A DNA stretch of 10,686 nucleotides from Bacteroidales bacterium GP4. GTDB taxonomy: Bacteria > Bacteroidota > Bacteroidia > Bacteroidales > Muribaculaceae. The position numbers were made by a program, and so were the translations under genes. The notes beneath the pieces were generated by a model that was not told where the DNA came from, made no database searches, and saw nothing but the letters and a program-made list of their open reading frames with translations. The stretch covers positions 320-11,005 of the forward strand of contig DAAL01000259.1 in NCBI GenBank assembly GCA_001701065.1, read 5' to 3'. Below, in pieces: positions 6,235-10,686 of this stretch. Position 1 is the stretch's first letter. Every line of letters starts with the position of its first letter.

Positions 6235-7551
6235 TTACTTCTCGCGCATGAATATGTTTATCGGAGTTCCGGTGTAATCCCACTTCTCACGTATCTTATT
6301 TTCAAGATAACGGCGGTAAGGGTCTTTCACCCACTGGGGAAGATTACAGAAGAACACGAATGTGGGAATCATCGATTCCTTAAGCATTGTCACGTACTTT
6401 ATCTTGATGTACTTACCCTTGTTGGCGGGTGGCGGATAAGCCGCTATCACTTCCTGCATGTAAGTGTTGAGCACATGGGTGGGAACAAGACGCTTACGGT
6501 TCTCGTAGACCTTCACAGCGGTTTCTATCACCTTGTAGATACGCTGCTTGGTGAGCGCTGAGGCGAAGATTATGGGGAAATCAGTGAACGGCGCGAAGCG
6601 GCTGCGTATCGCGTCCTCAAAGAAGCGTATGGCTTTCTGCGACTTGTCCTCCACAAGGTCCCACTTGTTGACGCACACCACAAGCCCCTTCTTGTTGCGC
6701 TGGATGAGGGAGAAGATGTTCACATCCTGGCTTTCGATTCCCTTGGTGGCATCAATCATCAGTATGCACACATCCGATGCCTCTATAGCACGGATGGAGC
6801 GTATCACTGAATAATACTCTATATCCTCGTTGACTTTGGTCTTCTTGCGTATACCGGCGGTGTCCACCAGATAGAAGTCGAAGTCATACTTGTTGTAACG
6901 TGTGTAGATGGAATCGCGTGTTGTTCCGGCTATGTCGGTGACAATGTTGCGGTCCTCGCCTATAAATGCATTGATTATCGACGATTTTCCGGCATTCGGA
7001 CGGCCCACGATGGCAAATCGGGGTATCCCCTCCATAGTCTGCTCCTCGGTGTCATCCTCCGGAAGGTCCTTCACTATCTCATCGAGAAGGTCGCCGGTGC
7101 CCGAGCCGTTCTGAGAGGAAATGGGGAACGGTTCGCCGAGTCCCAGTTTATAGAATTCAGCCACATTGTATATCCATTCGTTGCTGTCCACTTTATTAGC
7201 CACCAGAATCACCGGCTTCTTGGAGCGGCGCAGTATGTTAGCCACATGGTCATCAAGGTCAGTGATGCCGTTGAGAGTGTCCACCACGAAAAGGATTACA
7301 TCCGATTCTTCTATCGCAAGATATACTTGTTTGTTGATTTCGCTTTCAAATACGTCCTCCGAGTTCACAACCCAGCCACCGGTGTCCACGATGGAAAATT
7401 CTTTTCCGCACCAGTCCACCTTTCCGTACTGACGGTCGCGGGTGGTGCCTGCGGTACCGTCCACGATAGCGGTGCGAGTCTGGGTCAATCGATTGAAAAG
7501 TGTCGATTTCCCCACATTAGGACGGCCTACTATTGCTACGAGTCTACCCAT
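6235..7551 (-). CDS. der: Ribosome biogenesis GTPase Der (EngA)
   Basis: A 438-residue Der, the essential bacterial GTPase with two tandem G domains that acts in maturation of the 50S ribosomal subunit. The first G domain has GRPNVGKS (9-16), DTGG (56-59) and NKVD (119-122). An acidic linker (about 163-172) leads to the second, with GRPNAGKS (183-190), DTAG (230-233) and NKWD (295-298). The C-terminal KH-like domain (about 345-438) includes [17 protein letters not shown]. Length and order are normal and all nucleotide-binding motifs are intact. The start [12 protein letters not shown] is unambiguous. It has its own promoter element just upstream and appears to lead the der-helicase-DUF3256-xseA-xseB run. 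Confidence 0.97.
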   Translation of the reverse strand: MGRLVAIVGRPNVGKSTLFNRLTQTRTAIVDGTAGTTRDRQYGKVDWCGKEFSIVDTGGWVVNSEDVFESEINKQVYLAIEESDVILFVVDTLNGITDLDDHVANILRRSKKPVILVANKVDSNEWIYNVAEFYKLGLGEPFPISSQNGSGTGDLLDEIVKDLPEDDTEEQTMEGIPRFAIVGRPNAGKSSIINAFIGEDRNIVTDIAGTTRDSIYTRYNKYDFDFYLVDTAGIRKKTKVNEDIEYYSVIRSIRAIEASDVCILMIDATKGIESQDVNIFSLIQRNKKGLVVCVNKWDLVEDKSQKAIRFFEDAIRSRFAPFTDFPIIFASALTKQRIYKVIETAVKVYENRKRLVPTHVLNTYMQEVIAAYPPPANKGKYIKIKYVTMLKESMIPTFVFFCNLPQWVKDPYRRYLENKIREKWDYTGTPINIFMREK

Positions 7552-7570
7552 ATTTTGGTTTTTTAAATTG

Positions 7571-7578
7571 CAAATTTA
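7571..7578 (-). promoter_or_regulatory. -7 promoter element for der
   Basis: Minus-strand TAAATTTG, followed by C, matches the TAnnTTTG consensus and sits 19 nt before the der ATG, giving a very short A-rich leader. No clear TTTG box lies 19-21 bp upstream, so the call rests on the -7 element. It falls in the 70-bp gap after the channel gene, in which no terminator hairpin is visible. Confidence 0.5.
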
Positions 7579-7621
7579 GTATTTTAAAGTCACATCTCCA
7601 TGATTTTTAGCGTTTAATTCA

Positions 7622-8377
7622 TCACATGGAGCTGTTGTTGGAATTTTTATCGTCATTTGACGGTCCGTTTTCAAAGAAATCAAGCGCAAACACTCCGTGG
7701 TAAGCTCGTTTGTTGTAACGTTGCACAAGGCTGGTTATGTACACTGTGAACAGCGGAAACATCATCATCCCCATCGCCGCCAGTATCACTGCGATTATCT
7801 TCCCCACCACTGTCACGGGATAGATGTTGCTGCCTATGGTGGTCACGTCCATGCATGCCCACCACAACGCCGCGCCGTAATTGGGCACCATGTTATTCAC
7901 GGGCTGCTCACGGTCAAGGAATATAAGGCTGGCGAAGTAGATTACAGCTATAAGTATGGTGACATAGGAAGCAAGCAACGATGTAAGCTTGTTGTCGGTC
8001 ATGTAACTGATTACTATGGTAAGCGCCACCGCGCCGCGCACAAGCGGAATAAAGCGGATGAAATAGAGCGCTTCGTGCGAGAAATTAAGGTTCCACAGCT
8101 CTATTATATTAAGATAAGGTATCGAGACGAGCAAAAACAGCCAGTTGTGGCGGATAAAGTGCCACCGGTCCTCAGCCATGAACAGTTCGAGCACGAATGT
8201 GACTAAAAACAGGATGCACACCCAGAACTGAAACGTCATATAACGGCGGCTTTCAAGGAAATTAACCCCCTCAAACGTGTCAAGCGATATTGCTACTATC
8301 AATGCCAGTGACCCTAAAAGGACCAAAATGTGAAGAATGGTCCTCACGTCCCTTATGCTGCTTTCTTTAATACCCAT
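7622..8377 (-). CDS. Voltage-gated-like six-helix potassium/ion channel with atypical filter
   Basis: A 251-residue inner-membrane protein with six predicted transmembrane helices and one pore loop, the architecture of S1-S6 cation channels. The ATG at 8377 (MGIKESS...) is preferred; a GTG 9 codons upstream is also in frame. In numbering from ATG, S1 is about 13-31, S2 47-67, S3 78-91, S4 106-124, S5 131-154, pore 168-188 and S6 192-216. The S4-like helix has only two arginines (FIRFIPLVRGAV), so strong voltage sensing is doubtful. The pore WWACMDVTTIGSNIYPVTVVGK aligns with K+ channel filters, but the usual TVGYGD is TIGSN, lacking Tyr-Gly-Asp. The tail is short, Asn/Ser-rich and without a nucleotide-binding or RCK domain. 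Ion selectivity is therefore uncertain. It stands between GH13 and der as an apparently separate unit. Confidence 0.8.
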   Translation of the reverse strand: MGIKESSIRDVRTILHILVLLGSLALIVAISLDTFEGVNFLESRRYMTFQFWVCILFLVTFVLELFMAEDRWHFIRHNWLFLLVSIPYLNIIELWNLNFSHEALYFIRFIPLVRGAVALTIVISYMTDNKLTSLLASYVTILIAVIYFASLIFLDREQPVNNMVPNYGAALWWACMDVTTIGSNIYPVTVVGKIIAVILAAMGMMMFPLFTVYITSLVQRYNKRAYHGVFALDFFENGPSNDDKNSNNSSM

Positions 8378-8462
8378 AGTGTTACATTTTAGTATATATA
8401 ACACATATTATAACATTTTGGATGAATACGAAGCGGCATTTCCGTCCCGGCACCCCGCAGAA

Positions 8463-8523
8463 CTCCGCCGAAGCTACCTATATAACGTCAAAAGACGGTC
8501 CCACCCCGATAGCCTCGGCGGAG
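8463..8523. repeat. 61-nt GC-rich palindromic intergenic element
   Basis: In the gap between the GH13 stop and the channel start, 8463-8476 and 8510-8523 form a 14-bp stem, fully paired with one G-U when read on the minus strand (A-C mismatch on plus). Inside is a second perfect hairpin, CGTC/GACG with a four-base loop (8486-8497). The element is much more GC-rich than its AT-rich flanks. Neither strand has a T-tract directly after the stem, so it is not a classical terminator. It resembles an interspersed palindromic (REP-like) element or a structured 3' UTR protecting the GH13 message. Confidence 0.5.
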
Positions 8524-8534
8524 CAAAACAGTTT

Positions 8535-10406
8535 TTATAAATTCTGAAGTATCAGTATTTCGCGGGGAGCGAATGTCATTTCTTCGGTTATAGTCACCGG
8601 TTTGCCGGTGAGGAAGTCAGTCCAGGTGGAACCAACAGGCAGGCTCTCGGCTGAACGCAACATCGATGCTGACAGTTTCTCGTCGTTACCGTTCATGACC
8701 ACCACCACTTCCCGTCCGTCGGGCAAACGGCGAGAGTACACGTAAATTCCGTGACGCGGCATGAAGTGCTTCAACCGTCCGTGGGCTATGACCTCGTTGG
8801 CTTCGCCTTTTCGCCAGTTAAGCAGTTTGCTCAGATAGTCGTAAGCCTCATTCTGCAAGTCGGTTCTCCCTTCGGGGGTAAATGCGTCGGTCTTGTCGCC
8901 GGGGAATCCGCCGGGGAAGTCGCGGCGCACATATCCGTCGCTCCCTTCCTTGCTGCCGTTCATCAGAAGTTCGGTGCCGTAGTAAAGCTGAGGTATGCCG
9001 CGCGAGGTCAGCAACCAAGTGTAAGCTTGCTTCCATGCTCCGAGATTTTCGGGCATTTCAAGAAGCCAGCGGTCAGTGTCGTGGTTGTCGAGGAAAGTGA
9101 GGATGTGCTGCGGATCGGGGAAAAGATAGTCGAGCGCAAGGTGATCGTAGACTTTGTTAAGACCGTTCCAGGGGTCGGTAGGCTCAAGGAAAGCGCCGCG
9201 CAGTTTCGATGACGGGACAAAGTCCATGACTGTGGGAAGATTCGGATCCTCGGGGTTCACTTTGGAGCCGCGTTGCCAGAACGCCTCGCCGCCTTCGTTG
9301 TCGTACCAACATTCGCCTACGATGTTGAAGTTGGGGTATTCGCGCTCCACGTCCGCTATCCATTTAGCCATGGCGTGACGGTCGGCGTAAGGATAGGTGT
9401 CCATGCGTATTCCGTCAATTTTGGATGACTCTATCCACCATATTGAGTTCTGGATAAGATATTTCATCAAGTGGGGATTGCGCTGGTTGAGGTCGGGCAT
9501 CGCAGTCACAAACCATCCGTCGACAGTCTCCTTGCGGTCAAAATCACTTGCGTAAGGGTCATGGACGGTAGAAAGGCGGAAATTGGTAAGCAACGAACCG
9601 TCAGGCACGTTAATCCAGTCCTCCGAAGGGCTGTCGGTCAGCCACGGATGGGATGAGCCTGAATGATTGAATATCATGTCCATAACCACTTTCATGCCCT
9701 TGCTGTGGGCATCGGCTACGAGTTGATTCCACTTCTCGTTGGTTCCGAATCTCGGATCGATTTTGTAATAGTCGGTAGTGGCATAGCCATGGTAAGAGCC
9801 GCCGGGCATATCATTTTCAAGCACCGGGCAAAGCCATAGCGCGGTCACTCCCAAGTCCTTGAGATAGTCCATATGGTCCATGATTCCCTGCAGATTACCG
9901 CCGTGACGGGCGTTGGGGTCCTGCCGGTCATTGGTCGAAGGATTGTTCAGCGTCGTGACATCAGTTGTGCCTTTGTCATCGCCCTGCGCGAAACGGTCGG
10001 GCATTATAAGGTAAAGCACATCCGAGGCATCAAATCCACCATGCTCCTTGGCTCCCGGTTCACGTTGCTTAAGAGCATATTTGAGTTGAGCCGATCCTTT
10101 GGGACTCTTAAAGTCAAGCTTCAGTTCTCCCGGCTGCGCGTCGGGAGCAATCTTGAAATAAAGTATTTTGTAGTTGGGGCTTCCGGGGTTCACCTGTTCA
10201 AGCATCGTAACTCCCGGGTAAGAGGCAAGCGAGGCTGTCGCGGACGCAATATCCTCGCCGGTCACCATCACCTGCAAGGTATCGTTAGCCATTCCTGTCC
10301 ACCAGTAAGGCGGCTCCACATTAGTAATGTGCAGCGGTTTCCGGGCTGCATTCATGTGCCCTAAGGACATAAGTCCGGTAAGAGCGGCAATTAATATTTT
10401 TTTCAT
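8535..10406 (-). CDS. Secreted GH13 alpha-amylase, neopullulanase/SusA-like
   Basis: A 623-residue exported alpha-glucan hydrolase that should cut alpha-1,4 links in starch, pullulan or maltodextrins. The ATG at 10406 opens a signal peptide of about 20 residues (MKKILIAALTGLMSLGHMNA) without a lipobox; an in-frame TTG six codons earlier is less likely. An N-terminal cyclomaltodextrinase-type beta domain (about 25-105, with VEPPYWWTGM) precedes the TIM barrel. GH13 motifs: DMIFNH (243-248), MPDLNQ (303-308, typical of the neopullulanase/cyclomaltodextrinase branch), GIRMDTYPY with nucleophile D336, GECW with acid/base E365, and FLDNHD with D443. All three catalytic acids are intact. A short C-terminal beta domain (about 540-623) ends the protein. 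It resembles B. thetaiotaomicron SusA in layout and length, but no SusC/D or regulator is in view, so the symbol is withheld. Confidence 0.92.
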   Translation of the reverse strand: MKKILIAALTGLMSLGHMNAARKPLHITNVEPPYWWTGMANDTLQVMVTGEDIASATASLASYPGVTMLEQVNPGSPNYKILYFKIAPDAQPGELKLDFKSPKGSAQLKYALKQREPGAKEHGGFDASDVLYLIMPDRFAQGDDKGTTDVTTLNNPSTNDRQDPNARHGGNLQGIMDHMDYLKDLGVTALWLCPVLENDMPGGSYHGYATTDYYKIDPRFGTNEKWNQLVADAHSKGMKVVMDMIFNHSGSSHPWLTDSPSEDWINVPDGSLLTNFRLSTVHDPYASDFDRKETVDGWFVTAMPDLNQRNPHLMKYLIQNSIWWIESSKIDGIRMDTYPYADRHAMAKWIADVEREYPNFNIVGECWYDNEGGEAFWQRGSKVNPEDPNLPTVMDFVPSSKLRGAFLEPTDPWNGLNKVYDHLALDYLFPDPQHILTFLDNHDTDRWLLEMPENLGAWKQAYTWLLTSRGIPQLYYGTELLMNGSKEGSDGYVRRDFPGGFPGDKTDAFTPEGRTDLQNEAYDYLSKLLNWRKGEANEVIAHGRLKHFMPRHGIYVYSRRLPDGREVVVVMNGNDEKLSASMLRSAESLPVGSTWTDFLTGKPVTITEEMTFAPREILILQNL

Positions 10407-10447
10407 AAATAGAATTTTAGACAACTAAGTTAAATCACTTCACTATG

Positions 10448-10491
10448 CAAAAATAGCAAAAATAGACCATCGGATAAATGGAGAAAACAAA
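10448..10491 (-). promoter_or_regulatory. GH13 promoter with tandem -7 elements
   Basis: On the minus strand TATTTTTG occurs twice, at 10464-10457 and 10455-10448, each matching TAnnTTTG. A TTTG box lies at 10491-10488, 23 bp from the first copy, slightly longer than the usual 19-21. Either would give a leader of about 35-45 nt before the ATG at 10406. The duplicated -7 offers two possible start points. Confidence 0.5.
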
Positions 10492-10508
10492 TAAAAAACG
10501 TTAAAATG

Positions 10509-10540
10509 CTTGACATGGCTTCAATAATATTGTATATTTG
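10509..10540 (+). promoter_or_regulatory. Plus-strand promoter for the partial gene at the right edge
   Basis: TATATTTG (10533-10540) matches the Bacteroidales -7 consensus exactly. CTTG (10509-10512) lies 20 bp upstream and matches three of four bases of the -33 box. It leaves a leader of about 25 nt to the ATG at 10571 and diverges from the GH13 promoter. The TTGACA at 10510-10515 is a coincidental sigma70-like overlap. Confidence 0.6.
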
Positions 10541-10570
10541 CATTAAAATTACAATTAAACACATGCCCGT

Positions 10571-10686
10571 ATGCAACACACACTCAACTACCGCACAGAA
10601 TGGATAGAGATGATAAACACTCTGCCCGACGCAAACGACCGCAATGCTCTTATTGCTGCAATCACCATGTACCAGTTCAACGGACA
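10571..10686 (+). CDS. Partial protein start, DUF6291-like (5' end only)
   Basis: The first 38 codons of a plus-strand gene that runs off the window: M-Q-H-T-L-N-Y-R-T-E-W, then IEMINTLPDANDRNALIAAI and TMYQFNG. The pattern of an aromatic/charged start, an LPD turn and a helix ending in a YxxxG-type segment resembles the N-terminus of DUF6291-type proteins, which often occur in phage or mobile replication regions. This is a weak family guess from a short stretch. A clear Bacteroidales promoter 31 nt upstream supports a real gene. An ATG at 10563 in another frame gives only a 14-codon ORF and is not used. Confidence 0.55.
   Translation, partial: MQHTLNYRTEWIEMINTLPDANDRNALIAAITMYQFNG

Noticed and set aside
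8463..8523. Intrinsic terminator for GH13
   Set aside because: The stem is strong but the minus strand continues with TTCTGCGG rather than a T-tract; it is kept only as a palindromic element.
10563..10607. Alternative ATG at 10563 for the right-edge gene
   Set aside because: That frame closes after 14 codons; the frame from 10571 stays open to the window edge and has protein-like composition.
1..10686. A polysaccharide utilization locus made of GH9 and GH13
   Set aside because: The two enzymes are separated by about 6.6 kb of housekeeping genes, target different glucans, and no SusC, SusD or regulator gene is present.

Overview
The window looks like chromosomal DNA of a Bacteroidales bacterium, plausibly Muribaculaceae-like. 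This rests on TAnnTTTG-type -7 promoter elements in the gaps, 5' leaders with little Shine-Dalgarno signal, a DUF3256 protein, a SusA-type neopullulanase and a Bacteroidetes-style GH9. The genus is inference. All complete genes lie on the minus strand; one partial gene on the plus strand enters at the right edge.

Reading the minus strand from right to left: (1) a secreted GH13 neopullulanase-like amylase (8535-10406) with its own promoter; (2) a 61-nt GC-rich palindromic element in the gap after it; (3) a six-helix K+-channel-like protein with an unusual selectivity filter (7622-8377); (4) a housekeeping run with a promoter just before der: GTPase Der, a DeaD/CsdA-type RNA helicase with a DbpA RNA-binding domain, a secreted DUF3256 protein, and the two exodeoxyribonuclease VII subunits xseA and xseB. 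Der and the helicase both point to ribosome assembly. DUF3256, xseA and xseB are separated by only 4 and 9 nt and are probably translated from one message.

(5) The 334-base gap 1880-2213 holds more than a spacer. A Bacteroidales promoter overlaps the xseB stop, followed by about 108 nt that can form four consecutive hairpins and end in an intrinsic terminator, a candidate small RNA. Next come a perfect 9-bp hairpin, an orphan plus-strand promoter, and the promoter of the next gene. A 14-bp inverted repeat brackets the two divergent promoters.

(6) The left edge holds a secreted GH9 glycoside hydrolase. Its reading frame stops before the C-terminal part of the GH9 catalytic domain, so it may be frameshifted or truncated; the continuation lies outside the window.

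No mobile element, CRISPR array, tRNA or rRNA is visible. The two carbohydrate enzymes flank the housekeeping block but do not form one polysaccharide utilization locus here: no SusC/SusD pair is present. The most interesting items are the structured RNA candidate, the inverted repeat around the GH9 promoter, the non-canonical channel filter and the shortened GH9.
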